NCBI GenBank assembly: GCA_028554795.2
Contig: CM068827.1
Location: forward strand, 73,240,809-73,304,808
Length of the DNA: 64,000 nt
Direction: 5' to 3'
DNA from: Sinohyriopsis cumingii
Lineage: Eukaryota > Mollusca > Bivalvia > Unionida > Unionidae
Both the position numbers and the translations under genes were made by a program. Below, piece after piece: positions 1 to 14,200 of the stretch (its first letter is position 1; every line of letters begins with the position of its first letter). Below the pieces are notes generated by a model. It had not been told where the DNA came from and did not search any database. It saw only the letters and a program-made list of their open reading frames with translations.

Positions 1-1510
1 TCTTTTTGCCACAGAGAGAGGATCAATACTCACATCTACTCTATGGCACACGGCACACACAAAATGGGTTACAAAAGCGATTCAGCTGATATCAGAGGCT
101 GATATTTGTTATGACTTTTCACCATAGATGATAAAAACGTTTTTTTCGTTTTTTATTTTACCTCGAAAAACGCGTCTTTTTATGTTTTTTATTTTTTTGC
201 GTTTTTTATATTTGGTACTTCCATTTTTTTATCGTCGGCTATACAGGCGGTCCTCTGTCATACTCTAGATAACAAATATCGATCAATAATGAATCTATGA
301 TGCTAGCCTACGATACTTTACGTAAACATGTTACAACATAGTGCTGATATCTGGTAGTGTAGGCCAGGCGTGGTCAGATCAGTCAGATGGTGATAACGAC
401 ATTGAGTGAAAAAAAATTCAATGTTATCTGGACTATGGTTTACAACTTTTGACATTTTTTCATATTTGTATCACTGAAACTTTAAAACTGGTATGTAGCG
501 TGTAAATAAGTAAAATATTGATTTTTGTGTTGCCTAAAAACTACTGGAACGTTTTTTTCGTTTTTGATTTATTGAGAAAAAATGCGTTTGTTTACGTTTT
601 AATTTTAACGTTTTTAATATCTATGCTTTTCACGGAAGCATTACAAGAAGAGGAACTGTATAACCCTGATGAAAAGCAAAAACAAATTAGCAATTTACAA
701 CAAAGTATCTTTTGTCTGCGTAAGACGGATGTCAAACAGATTGCATGTATGTCAAGATCTGCAATTACGAACACAATCTGGAATATCTAATTGAGTAATC
801 TGGCAAAGTTTCAGCCGGCCTAAATCCAATTCAGTCGAGTTTATGGAAGGTTTAGACGCAGATACTGGTTTAATTTTATTGAGTTCGTGTGTACACAACC
901 TGGGTCATCATCAATGTCTTCGTTTTCTCATTCAGATATTATCAATAATTGCAAGAAAATGCATTGTCACTCTCTTTATTACACCAATCCTGTATTTTAT
1001 TTCTACATCGCTGACATTTAATTATTTCCTTCTTTTCTACATGAAGGTAAGACCAATTATCATCTTCAACCTGTTTCTTTTCGGCATTCTAGATTTTTAA
1101 AACATCACGTACATCATCAAGACAACTGTACATAAAGTGAGTCAGAATGCATTAAAACTCTTTCATTTATGTTATAGTATTTTTCACGTTGTTTGTAGTC
1201 CGATAAACGACCAAGTGCAGAAAAAGTTTATGGAAATTGTGTGTGAGGAAAATAATAAAGTATATTGACCGATGAAAAAAAGTCCAAAACTTCAAGCAAA
1301 ATAACGTTGAGACTAAAATATCAATTTGATCATGAAGGGAACGAATAATCATAATAAAATTATTAATGTTATATACTAATTATTGTTTATCCTCGTATGT
1401 AATATTGTATAGCTCGTGATGGCATCATCTATTTAAATTAATTTTTTTATTTATACTTTAATTAGGTAGAACCTAATTAGTACATGTTTAATTTTAGATT
1501 ATTTTAATTA
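1..1510. other. AT-rich non-coding DNA with a duplicated T-rich block
   Basis: I see no gene here; the two short open frames (518-790 and 843-1100, plus strand) have no recognisable domain and no coding flavour. A T-rich block with motifs such as AACGTTTTTTTCGTTTTT occurs twice, near 130-225 and 545-625, about 415 bp apart, so the left edge may hold an old direct duplication of a simple T-rich sequence. Confidence 0.4.
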
Positions 1511-1512
1511 TT

Positions 1513-2478
1513 GATTTTCGTAATTATACCGGTCATTCTTATTGCATATATATTCGCTATCATACTGGTCATTCATATAGTGTATATATTCTCTATCATA
1601 CTGGTTATTCCTATAGCATATCTATTCACTATCATATTGGTCACTTCTAAAGCATATCTATTCGCTATCATACTGGTCATTCCTGTAGCATACATGTTCG
1701 TTATTATACTGGTCACCCCTACAGCATATCAATTCGCTATCATCCTGGTCATTCATATAGCATATATACTCGCTATCATACCGGTCATTCTTATTGCATA
1801 TATATTCGCTATCATACTGGTCATTCCTATAGTATATATATTCGCTATACTACTGGTCATTCCTGTAGCATATATATTTTCTATCATACTGGTCACTCCT
1901 ATAGCATATATATTAGCTATCATACTGCTCGTTCCTATATCATATACAGCCGCTATCATACTGGTCACTCCTATAGCATATATATTCGTTATCATTATGG
2001 TTACTCCTATAGCACACATGTTCGCATTTATACTGGTTACGTCTATAGCATATATATTCGCTAACATACTGGTCATGCCTATAGCATATCTATTTGTTAT
2101 CGTACTGGTAATTCTTATATCATATATATTCACTATCATAATGGTCATTCCTATAGGACATATATTCGCTATCATACTGGTCTTCCCTATGGCATATATA
2201 TATTAGCTATCGTACTGTTCATGCTTATAGCATAATTATTCGCTATCATACTGTTTATTCCTAAAGCATATATATTCGCTATCATGCTAGTCACTCATGT
2301 AGTAGATATATTTGCTATCATATTGGTCACTCCTATAGAATATATATTCGCTATCATACTGTTCATTCTTATAGCATAATTATTCGCTATCATACTGTTT
2401 ATTCCTAAAGCATATATATTCGCTATCATACTAGTCACTCCTATAGAATATATATTCGCTATCATACTGGTCACTCCT
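1513..2478. repeat. 36-bp minisatellite (about 26 copies)
   Basis: A tandem array with a unit close to ATCATACTGGTCATTCCTAT followed by AGCATATATATTCGCT (36 bp). Because 36 is a multiple of three, long frames stay open on both strands: plus 1511-2206 encodes a hydrophobic 12-residue repeat of the IVLVIPIAYIFA type, and minus 1753-2175 encodes an NIYAIGMTSMIA type. These are best read as by-products of the array rather than genes: there is no signal of a start context and the plus frame stops inside the array. Towards the right end a variant with GCATAATTATT recurs 144 bp apart (near 2229 and 2373), which is a four-unit higher-order repeat. Confidence 0.9.
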
Positions 2479-3179
2479 CATATCCAGCTTCCAGTCATTA
2501 AATGATATTCATAATCTGTGAGGAATTTTTATTCTACCTAAGTTTAAAACAAGGATAATAAGTTAGTTCAAGTGCACTAACATACTTTATTTGGTCTAGT
2601 TGAAAAATAGTTCAGTATGCTTATCAGAAATCTTTACAAATGGTAAACAACATTAAAGTATATTTCTTTAGGTTGTAGTCATGAAGATCAGGAATATAAT
2701 TCAGTTTAAACTGTTCTAGTGATTGGTTTATAATAAAGATAACTATCTAATCCTCTTTTTGTCTTCTCACAAAAACTTCTGTGATATAATTTTGAAATAT
2801 TTATGCTTCTTGATCTGCATCGTTTGCTACTAAGCCTTAATGAACTAAACAATAATAGTATTCAAACAAATTTGGTTTATGGAGTGGAATGTGTTTTGGA
2901 TATTTCTAACTTAATTATAATTATTATGTGCACAGCCTCTCCATTGTCTTGTTAAATGTTCATGATCTCCAGCTTTGTAGTTCGTGGTTGTAACTTCGTC
3001 AGTAATCTCCTTTTCAGAAATATGACGTGTATTTGCGTAATTATAATTAGTGCTGCTCGTACTAATCTATGATCTGAGACTAAGCAATGAAAAAGTGAAA
3101 CCAACTAATTTCGTAAAATTCAACAATTAATTTCTTTCCCAAGAACACAGATCCACAAGTGTGGTGTTCTGAATGAAGT
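2479..3179. other. non-coding spacer
   Basis: I see no gene, RNA or repeat that can be supported in this AT-rich stretch between two minisatellites. Confidence 0.4.
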
Positions 3180-3184
3180 CCAGC

Positions 3185-3470
3185 ACCGAATATGCTGATG
3201 TGTCAATAGTACTGAATACGTTGATATGCCAATAGTACTGAATACGTTGATGTGCCAATAGTACTGAATACGTTGATGTGCCAATAGTACTGAATACGTT
3301 GATGCGCCAATAGTACTGAATACGTTGATGTGCCAATAGTACTGAATACGTTGATGTGCCAATAGTACTGAATACGTTGATGTGCCAATATTACTGAATA
3401 CGTTGATGTGTCGTACTGAATACGTTGATGTGTCAATATTACTGAATACGTTGATGTGCCAACAGTCTTG
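3185..3470. repeat. 26-bp minisatellite (about 11 copies)
   Basis: Tandem copies of a unit close to GTTGATGTGCCAATAGTACT+GAATAC (26 bp). One copy near 3405-3420 is shortened. Minus-strand frames through it (3120-3557, 3127-3336, 3203-3436) stay open in several phases because 26 bp shifts the phase each copy; they give repetitive HQRIQYYWHINVFSTIG-like peptides and I do not regard them as genes. Confidence 0.88.
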
Positions 3471-3981
3471 ACGTATCACAATGATATAAACCAAACTGTC
3501 CTTGACTGAATTCACAATAATCCCAATATAGTGACTTAGTCCAAATTTAATGAGCACTTTCTAATTCTAGTGAATAATTTACATAAATATTTCCCTAACA
3601 AATTATAACTGAACATAATTAAAAGACTGATTCCACTAGATAGATGTTAAAGTAGGAATGAATAGTGTTTAATAAAGAAAACTTTATATACATCCTCACT
3701 TGACCCTTTGTTGCAGAAACGTTTTTCTGAAAAAAGAAAACCCATCGTAATTTTATATTACCCACAACTGTAAACTAGCTCAAGTCTGTGTATTTAAATT
3801 TTAGCGAATCAACCTAACGAAGCTCAGGTACATCATAGAATTCCCAAGTGAAAACCAATATCCATAATTCTAACCCAAGTGTTTACAAATATTAAAAAAG
3901 TATTAATCTATAATTGTGGATTAAAGTTAGCTATGTAACATGTTCTTCACAAATGACCATTTTCATGGATAAAAGTTAACA

Positions 3982-4120
<139 letters not shown>

Positions 4121-4899
4121 GTCGCCTGTTGTTGTTTTTTCTTGGGGGGGGGGGGTGCATACATTTTTTTATGCTCAAAATAGGTTTCATTCAGAATAAA
4201 TATACATCATTCATCACAAAAGTATTGTTTCCTTTGGTCTGTTTTTTGTTGTTTTTTGTTTTTGTTTTTTTGTAAGATGACACTAATGATTGCGAATCTT
4301 TCATTCCATAATAATAATAATAATAATATGCATACGATATGATTAGCATATTATACGACCGTATCTTCCTCTTTCTGGTTTTATGATGTCATAAAGTTTT
4401 AGCGTTATTTGCTTCAATTCAAATTTCGAAGTAAAACTTATTCGCATTTTAGGCTAATATTTTCCAGTTAAAACATTGTATGAAATACGTTTTAAACAAT
4501 TGAAGGCTGTGCCTTGTGTTAAAGCTTTACATTCACAAACAATTACTTTTGTTTTAATTTTTATTTTATTATTTCCTCCACTATAATTCTGGTTACATTT
4601 CGTTATATTTGTACAATTTTGTGCATCGTTTGTTGTTGTTCGCCCTTCAATGTATCCATGACTTCTTTGTGTATATATGTGGCACACTGAACGTAATATG
4701 CTGCTTTGATTTACTTGATCGACAGAGAATATACTGCGATTCTGCTTCTGTGTTACCTATGCATTTTATCTACTGTTAAAGTCTGTAGCTGCAGTATTGA
4801 GATATTCACAAGACTTAGGGTCAGACTTGAGGGAATCTTAAAAATATTCCTTCTCCCCACCCTGAGATCGATTTCCCTCCTTCAGTTCGCCGTAGACGT

Positions 4900-7700
4900 T
4901 CTTCTTTGTTAGCCGCTCTGTTGGCATCCTAATGAAGTGGCATGCTCGTCTCAACTGCCATTTTATCAGCAAAGTGTGGATATTTGGGATACATGTCCCC
5001 GTGACAAAAATTCTGCTTTCCTGGTGCAGGTTTGGTCATCACTTTTGTCTTCTTTATAATGATTGTGATACTACATTTCTCACATGGTGAAAGAAAATTG
5101 TCACACTCTGTTCCATGTCAGACTCAGAATTGTTATTCAGGGAACAGTCGTGAGCAAGTAGATCACAAGCAGTCACTTCCTGTAACTTTGTCATCGCCTT
5201 GATTTTATTATGATTAAAGAGTTTGATATCAGTCCAATATTTGATGTTGATCCCGGTGTCATAGTCACGGAAGACATAAGTAAGCATGTCAGAGAATATA
5301 CTGGTGAGGGTTGGGGTAAACACTCTACCTTGTTTAACTCTGGTGTCGACTGGAAATGGTTTAGACAATTCGCCGTCGTCGATGGAACTGCTGAACCATT
5401 ACGATAAGTGTCTCTGGGCAACCAAATTCTGCCATGACGTCCATAGACTTCCACAAATCACTGTGTAAGATCGATTAATGCCGTGTACATTTTGGGATTC
5501 TTTTCCTATCGTTTCTCCTGGAGCAGGCGAGCTACAAACACCATGTATGTCATTCATCCTTTACAAAAGCCATATTGACTCTCAGAAGGGACCCTTGATA
5601 AATGTATTGCACAAGGTGACTTCGCAGAATTCTGGAGAGGAGTTTGCGTAATACTGACAGCAGAGGGATTCTCGGATGGTAGTTGTATATTTGTACGTTT
5701 TCATTCCACTTTTACGAGTGGACGATGTGTGCATACTTATACTACGTCGGTATAATTCCCTGAGTTCACGTTGACTGGAAGAGTTCAGTAAATTTCTGTG
5801 CCGTGTTCTAGAATTCGGTATCCTAGACGTCTGTTGGCATGGCATCTGCTCCTGATATTTTGTCATTTGACAGTAGATCAATCACTTTCACGGTTTCAGT
5901 CAGCGTTATGGATCAGTAGTAATATGTTGATTTTCACATGGGACGGTCGGTCAATTGCCTTCTCAATGATAGATTCCTACTGATTTTGCGGATGTTGAAG
6001 CGTTCGATCAGTCTTTGTAGCACTATATTTTGTCAGTGATCAGTGTGACGCTATCAGCACTCAGTATTGTATACATTCCTGATGACTTTAGCCCGTAGAT
6101 TCTGTTCACGACATCATATATGTTTTCTTGCCATGCCTGTCTGCGTAAAACTAAATATTATCAGCCATATTGTTCAACGATGAGTTTTGCAACTCTCTGA
6201 GCATGCATGGGACTATCCTCGTGATTTTGTTGAAGGATGTCGTCTTCGATGATAAAGTGCTCTCGTCTACACAGGTCTTTTATGGCCGACGTTTCTCATT
6301 CAGCATGGTTCCCATCAAACGAATATTAATTATTACGATGGTGTGTAAGTTGCGTGTACAGAATCTCTGAAAGATGTCCAGTTTCCTCGACATTCTCGTA
6401 CTTTATATTATATCAAGTTTTCAGCCCATTTCTTCAACAAATGCATGTTTCAAATTCCCATATTTCAACATGGAGACATTGAGCATTTGGGCACTTCATA
6501 ACCTTGTCTTCATCTGATAGGCTGCATCTGGATATTGAATTTGGGAACTATAAGCCTGTGGTCCGTCAAGAATTCGATTCTTTTCCTCTGACAATGATGT
6601 TGTCAATTATATGCTACTGAAGGTGCATCTAAGAAGTATTGTTACTATTCGGCAGGTGGAAGTCTGTAATGGTAATTAGGAGGTCGTGTTCAGTGCATTA
6701 ATCAGTAGGAAGAGTCCGTTATAATATCATTTGCCAAAGTCAATTTTGCAAATGACACCTGACCATATATTGTTATCTGTGTCAACTCTGGCACTCAAGT
6801 CAAATTTGATGATGATGATGATATGCCTTTGGTACCTCTGCAAGAGGAGACACAATTTTCTATACAAATTGTCCTTGATCTCATCTGCATTGTGTATGGT
6901 GGGTGCATAGACGCTGACGATAGTTGCATGTCCTTTTCCAGACACTTGGAATCTCATTTGTATTAGTGTCTCTTCATGCCCTTTCGGAGATTTATTACCA
7001 TACTAAGTAGCTGTGATTTGATGGCAAATCCGACGTCAGTTTTGCATCGCTACCCAGACGTAGATCGAGCCTACTCTTACGTAAGTGAGATGTCCTTCTT
7101 AATCTAGACGATCTGAATTCAAAGCTGCTATATGGAAGTTGAATCTGATCGCATCTCTACCAACTACAGCTGTTCTATTCTCTTTATATCCGCAGATGTA
7201 CTTACTTTCTATTAGAGTGTTACATTCCAGGAAACATCTCGGCCTTTATTTTAGATTCTCGACCGCTAAGATGGGATCCCTGTGAGCCGTGGTATGCTAA
7301 GGTCAAGTAAGCGATTATAGGGATCCTTCTAGCCTCTTCCTAATGCCCCGGAGGAGAGCAGTGTAGTCCTAAAAATGGATACACAAAGGGTCCGCCGAGT
7401 TAACTGCTGCTTCTGTTTAGGGGAAAGCAATGTCATGCCCTGAGGCGCCTTGGTGAAAGTCTGCAGCTACCACTTTCAGTGGTATCCACACCTTCTGCTT
7501 TGCGCCAGCCCATCGCCACGGGACTTGAATGTATATGGTGGGGGAGGATAGTAATGTCATCACTTGCATGTGTCAGTTGAATTAAAGTTAAGGAATATTG
7601 CGCGGAATTGACATAACTCATATTTCCAGGTGTGTCCCAATCCAGTGGCATGACAATGTCGAGACGTCTAGAGACAGTTCCGGAAGCTGTGGATGCCACC
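4900..7700 (-). mobile_element. decayed non-LTR (LINE) retrotransposon
   Basis: Minus-strand remnants in the correct order for a LINE ORF2. An endonuclease/exonuclease/phosphatase-like part runs from about 7240 down to 6727. It has a piece like RTAVVGRDAIRFNFHIAALN near 7200-7140 and then VSVYAPTIHNADEIKDNLYR and FDLSARVDTDNNIW in 6957-6727, matching the conserved YAP...N.ARVG..... pattern of these nucleases. A reverse-transcriptase part runs from about 5880 to 5054; its core DTRVKQGRVFTPTLTSIFSDML fits the usual GVKQGCVLAPTLFSI block, and further on LLAHDCSLNNNSESDM stands where the catalytic Y/FADD box belongs (here LLAHDC). Many frameshifts and stops separate the parts, so the copy is dead. 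The exact 5-prime and 3-prime limits are not visible; 7240-7700 is included as probable 5-prime region only. Clade not assigned. Confidence 0.82.
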
Positions 7701-9640
7701 AGTTCCTACTACACCTAATCTGATACCCTGCGCTGTCATCACAACTCTTGCCATCTATCTTCAGGGTCGGAAAATGATATGTCCGCTCGGCTATCTATCT
7801 CACGAAATGATTCATCATGTTGTTTTCATTTCATCGGCATACATTTCATGCTATTGATTTGCCTTGTTTTCAAAATTGTATTCGTCATAGACTTGGTGGT
7901 ATTGAGACAATTTCTCGTAAATTGTTCCATGAATATTTTTTCCTTTTCAATTTTCCAGTTTCTACACTTAAAGGTGTCGTAAATGATTTATCTGATTGTG
8001 CAGAATATTCCCTTTGAAATTAGAAATATATCCTTTAAAAAAATTACATTTACATGTATATATCCCAACTTTATATATAGTAATTCCATATGTGCCAGTT
8101 ATATATAACCAGAAAAGTTAATTGGACTCTTTGGAGGTTCACTGGCCTTAATTGTCAGAATATCTGTCAATTGGTGATATAGATTTTCATTTCCATAGAA
8201 AAGGCTAGGTGATACACCTACCCATTTTGTTTCAAAGTTTAGAGAAATGAATGTTTCCACGTTTAAAATTTGAGCTTGAATCAACCTTTCGACCATGGTA
8301 ATTTTTTTCAGTTGGCATAAGAACATAAAATAATTATTCGTTCTCAAGTAGTTTCTGAGCCTTAAGGTTGTAAAATACTTATTTCTCCTTCATTGGAAAC
8401 CCTTACTCTGGTGTACGCTTATAACATATTTGTCAAAAGGCGCCATGTATGTCGTCTCCGTTTTCGTTTCCACTTCCTTAGCCCATGCATATTTTGAGGT
8501 GACAACTATCACTGTAAAATGTATTTGTATCCATTGTCGAAGTTTTCATTTGCTTGCGTATAAGTGATGACTGAAACAAAACTCGTCGTTTTTGCAAATA
8601 GCTCAGTCTCTTCTTTGCTGAAATCCTTCTCTGTCCTGCGCGTCTAATATAATAGATTGTCCAGTTAACAATTCATTAGGCGCGGATTATTTTTATCTTA
8701 TTCTAAGTAATGTGCCCTCTTCTTTAGTTATTCTTTGTTCACTTCTTTCAAGTAAGTAGACTTTACTTTCAGTTATCTAACTTTGTGTAATTAGATTTCA
8801 CCGACATCTGTAATAACGTCATAGTCCAATAGATACATGCATCCAAATGAAGCATTCAAATTATACAGCCCAAATTGTATACTCTGGTGGGACCTCAAAA
8901 TTATACTCTCATTGGCAATACCTCCAGTACGTACAAAGATAGTATATTTTGTGTTATCCATTCATATTTCGAAAGATTCTGGCGTGAGATATTTGAAGTG
9001 GATAATTTATTAGAAATTTTGGAAATAATCGGCATATATCTTTATTATTATATTTCAGGTACTTTTGTTGATGTGTATTAAGAGAGAAATGTGCTAACGG
9101 TGTATATTTATAAATGGCATGTACAGGACACCAGCAATAGTGTTGTTTTTTCCTATTGTTTAGCCCAAATAACATAGGACTGAAGGGCTATAATTTATTC
9201 GTGTAGACTGCTAATCAAGTGACTCTCTACCTCTTGATCACCTGAAATAACAAAAAGATTATTCTTTGCATTTGGATAACATTCAATATCGACAAATGTC
9301 AAAACAGAAACTCCCTTGCTTTTCTTATTACTATCCGCCGCTTTCATAAGTTCAGCGGACCAGAAATTCCTTTCAGCTTATGGGTGTTTTCGTGCATTGC
9401 ACCTTGCACAAATCGGAGAAATATCAAAATAAAAAGGGTATTGTAGGGTGAAAATTACTTCGTTTCCACCAAGTGTTATTTCTCGATAATGGATTCTTAT
9501 TGTGTGTGTTTGTATATATCTGGAACTTGGTAGATTATATACCGAAATATCCCCAAACATAATCACAGCTAATCTTTAATACAAAAATTTTCGCAAACGA
9601 TATGAAATGGTCCCTAATGCATCCGAATTATCGCACTACT
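7701..9640. other. non-coding spacer
   Basis: AT-rich sequence in which I see no supported gene. Short open frames at 7779-7982, 8099-8347, 8875-9081 and 9378-9566 have no recognisable domain. Confidence 0.35.
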
Positions 9641-9644
9641 ATGC

Positions 9645-9915
9645 ACCTGTTCCCAGCCCCGCGGCCTTGGATGGCATATTGATCTAAACAGATCGCCTTT
9701 ACTGATCTCTGCCACTGGTTTCGATTCTTGGGTTCGTCGAATTTGGATATGTGAGAAAGCGTGTCATTTGTTTCCTGTGTCTCTGTGGTTCTTACCGCGA
9801 CTTTCCAGGGTCCTTCTTCCACCAGTTATAGTGGCTGCCATGACTGGTATGGACTATATCACTCATGCACTGAAAAATGACGTTGAACCCAAACAACGAC
9901 AACAAAATTCCCGGT
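9645..9915 (+). mobile_element. tRNA-derived SINE, diverged copy
   Basis: This resembles the better preserved copy at 46545-46779. It has a B-box-like GGTTTCGATTCTTGG near 9717, then TTTGGATATGTGAGAAAGC, TGTGGTTCTTACCGCGA, CTTCTTCCACCAGTTAT, ACTGAAAAATGACGTTGAAC and a tail of AACGACAACAA. The 5-prime tRNA-like third is strongly diverged. Confidence 0.72.
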
Positions 9916-11084
9916 ACCATGTTCGATGGGGTATTATAATAAGAAACATATGGAGTCTCATTACACCTTTCGGCTATCCAGGTTACGCCTAGTAATATAA
10001 ACTTGATCCTCGGGGAAATTTGTCATGGAAAGCGTGTAGTCTGAATTCTACGTTAATTACAAACCCGTGACGTACACTATTAAAGTTCATTGCTATATCA
10101 TGTGTTTTGCGAAAGAGATAATTAATCGTATCCAAGATTTCCTGTGGAAAGACATAGTCATAGTAATGTAGCTCAAAATCACCTTGAAAGTATTTAATTG
10201 CTGTCTAACGTGTGGAAAAAATCATTTGAGATATGGACAAGTTCCATACATTATTTAGATTTTGTTATCTTTCTACGTTTCAAGCACATAAACATGGAGA
10301 AACAATAAGAGTATAAACTTTAAACGTCAAGGGCAAAAGTATTCACGCAAGTTTCATTATTCATTGTTGACAAATATGAAACTTGTTTAAGTTTTCCTTA
10401 TGCGAAAATTGTAAATAAATTTTCCAATATTATGTAATGAATAAAGAGTTTAATTTGTATGCATTAAAGAAATGATGAGTCGTCGCAATCATAAGCTTTA
10501 CATAGATATGTAATAGATGTGGTAATATCGTCATACTAGTGTTATATAGATGACAATGTAGTGCGTACCTCAGCAAAATGTATAAACCCTTTAACTAATT
10601 AATTCAAATCAGTTTTATCAGTTTGAGGTATACCTTCTTTACTCAAATCTTGAACCTTCTTTTGCAACAAAATCTTTGCACTCAACAAGTTGGAACAGTA
10701 ATCTGTATTCAAATAGTTAGCCTGGATTGTTTCTTTAAATTATGACCGATGTGACTAATTTTGACCTTTGTACATCATTTCTTTCCTTTATAAGATTAGG
10801 TTTTCCTCATTATTTTTAAGGTTGTGTGTACTACGCTTTACTGTTTTCACTAAAGCAAAATGTAACAACAAGACAATTCTCTGCTAAGAAAAAGTAAAAT
10901 TTAAGCAATTTTAAAAATTTACGCTTTTGGAAATTAAATTAGAATGAGTCAAAGTCTTCCACGTCCTATAAATTGAATTAACATGGGGAAAATACCTACG
11001 TATACGGAAATGAAATATCCTACATTATTGTTATACGTGCAACTGCCTCTCTGATGTTAATATATTATTATGTAACTACAAGGA
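9916..11084. other. non-coding spacer
   Basis: AT-rich; I see no gene or classifiable repeat. Confidence 0.35.
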
Positions 11085-11205
11085 TCCTTTCCTTCCCCGA
11101 CACGGGACGCAACCCACAGCAAACAAGTTGCCTCTACTTAGTCGACTCTTACGACACGTAGTGAGGCACGGCGGGACAATTCTACGACCCCGGACCCGCA
11201 GTATA
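11085..11205. repeat. interspersed repeat fragment (related to 18240-18560)
   Basis: A locally GC-rich block with GTCGACTCTTACGACACG and GCGGGACAATTCTACGACC. The same arrangement occurs near 18487-18545 (GTAGACTCTTACGGTATGC ... GGGGCAATTCTATATGCCC), so both belong to one dispersed repeat family, probably a SINE or its 3-prime relative. Confidence 0.6.
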
Positions 11206-14200
11206 TATAAATGTATAGCTCTCATCTTTAGATTACTAAAATAGTATTTTTTTTAAATCACGGTCATTCCTATTGCATTACATAGTGCTTGTTTTTCGAT
11301 AAATGCTGCATTAACTCCATTATTCTAATGTTGTGTTATATAGTTGAAAAAAGTACTGGCCCTGTTCAGCTAGTTCAACAGGGGTGTTGCGTTATTCATA
11401 ACCTTACCTGTTATAATGTCCTATTACACGCATTGCTACATATAAAAACTGACGTACAAATGGTAAATGGCATCCGGGGCAACGATAAAGGCACATATAT
11501 GTTTAAAAGACCTCTAGCACCCGTGGTTTTGGCGCTGCAAAACCCCTAGCGCCTGGAGAAACCCTAACATAATACCTAAGTTTAAAAATTGACAAACGCA
11601 ATTTATAGGGGATTTACAGTGTTAACGTTATATAAATGGTTGATTTAATTCTGCTAAAACAATTTGAACGAACCTTGGACTATATAATTAATTGGACAAC
11701 TCATGCCATCCCGATCTGTTGTGTATTCATGTTGAGACAGAAAACTTTAACAATAGAATGGATGCTAATGTCTAGCTTTTTGCCACTATTGACTATACAA
11801 ATGGACAATGCATTAGGATTTCCAGAACGGAACAAGAAAGGTCCTGGATTTTTCAATGATGAGTTATTTATTATTCCGTCAAAATGTTATGAGAGTTAAT
11901 GTCTAAATTGTATTCATATAGAAACAAAAACAAAAATAAAAATAACGTTTCTCAATCAAATTAACAATATGTAGTCAAAACGAATTTTAAATTCGAGATG
12001 TACAAAGATTGATTATCCCATCGCAAGGAAAATCACCAAAACTTAATTTTACTCGGACGATACAGTCATAAAATTTGCAAAATATAAATGAATCAAACTC
12101 TCTTGTTTGCAAATAAAGGCAATATTTGCTTCGTTAGGAACATAAATACATTGTCTACTGGTTATGTAAATAGTACCCAGTGGAGATATTAAGCATTCAA
12201 TAGTCATGCATAGTATGTGCAGTCTATGCAGACGCAAACCAAATGGATGCTCAGGTGTCATTGAAATTTTTCATTTTGTTCTGTTTTAGTAAATCAACTA
12301 TCCCTTATCTTATAACCATATGTAATATATTGTTATTCTGAATCATTTTTGCACCGACTTTTATCTTTAGGAAGCAGAAGACCATTGAAAAACTAACATT
12401 TAGAAGCAGATCGTTTTTAACGTAATTGTACCTTGCAATTCCCAAAATGTTCAATACCAAGAGTTAGTTTGGTAAAGTTAGCTGCTTTCTTTTCACGTCA
12501 TCGGTCTTGCACCGCCGTCACAATTATACCTGCATTTGCCATTTGACGAGCTCAACTTATCCAATGTATCCTTAGATCCTATCAGTTATCAAGATTACAT
12601 ATTCATCTTTGAAAATCCACTATATATTGTAACTCTTGTCGAATAGGAAAGTTGTATAGATAATGCAGAAGTAGTCTGAGGAGTGTTTAAGTTCTGTTCA
12701 TAACAGATTTAGTGTACCCATCGTAAGCAGGTAATATAATACTTCACCAAATTGTTATGTTCTTTAATATGCATTTATTGTTAAAGGTATACCATTAGAA
12801 CACGTTCAGTGCTCGGCACACGTTCCCACTTGCACGATTCATCTATAAAATATAATTGACTGTAGATGATTCTTTAATGGTTTACCTGCATATTGTGTTC
12901 CGATTCGATTATTAGAAAAATGTTCTCTTCTTGACAGTATTTATGTGAATTTTAAATTGTAAAGGGTTCGTTTGTGCTCATTCTTCAAGTCTGAATCTCT
13001 TGTGTTAAATTCGTCATTTAAGTTTTCAACCTCTTTTTGTTGCATTTCATCATTCAACATTTCTGTAACGGTTGAAAATATAGTATACATAGTCTTTGAA
13101 GACTATTTTTGTCTTCTTCATGCAGCTGACTAAAGCATTAAACTCACTACTTGTTTTTTGTTAAATTAACTGAAATGCTGTTAAATATTATTTATTTCTT
13201 CATCTCACCTGCTCGTGTTCTTACTGTCTGTAATAAGGAGCGCGATACTAAATAATGCAACTATTGTCTGTGCAGACAAATCCCAAGCATTTAAACAAAA
13301 TTATGTTTTCAACAATCTGTTTTTATTGCTCTGAGATTTCTTTACTTCCTTCAGTGCCACTCTGTTCAAAGAGCTATTAATTTTATATCAACTTTTTCTC
13401 TTCCAGATTCAATTCTTTTCAAAATATTACCCTCCTAAATATTGTACGAACCAACGAGTAACAACATCATTAAGAGTATCATGTAAATTGATGATGGTTG
13501 AGGTATACGTTAGTATTAACTGTTAAAGGTGTTGTGCATGTTTACTGTCTGTAGTGGACTTAAAGGTGTGAAATAAAATCAATTTGCTGTGATCTGTTAA
13601 GGTACGTGCTAACTCTACCTTGACTCCACATGACAATTAAAGCATATCCAAAGAGCTTATCATTTTCCATCATAAACCCCTCTTTATTAGCTGATAAAGA
13701 ACACTAAATGTCTGTATGACAGAATATCTCCATATAAACATTTTTAACAGATAAGTTTTGTACAATGTTAAATATTTACTTTGGAAATATTTTATTGTGC
13801 AATTGATATATTGAAGGTAAATGTGCACAATTGCCGGATATAAAGGCCCATACACTGCATGTAATTCAATTGAGATATGTATGGTTGTTTATTAAATCCT
13901 GCTAATCTAGCGTTTTATTCGTAATATACACTGTGTAGTTATTATTCAGAATGACACTTTCTTCCGGAATGTGTGTAAAACAATCGAAATCAGTACTTTC
14001 TGCAATCTCGTCAGTTGCAGTTATTTCCTCAGTGAACATATTCATTTAAATCAAAAGTTTGCATTGTACGTATGCTTTTTCTTTTAATATACAGGCTTAT
14101 TCGTCTTCTATTTATTTGCAAGAAAACTGGGAACATTACCTCAATATAACCCTAAATTTAATGACAAGTCAATATGCCGATGCCAACGTGGACCAGAGAC

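Noticed and set aside
3185-3470. CRISPR-like regular repeat
   Set aside because: Direct head-to-tail units without spacers in animal DNA: a minisatellite.
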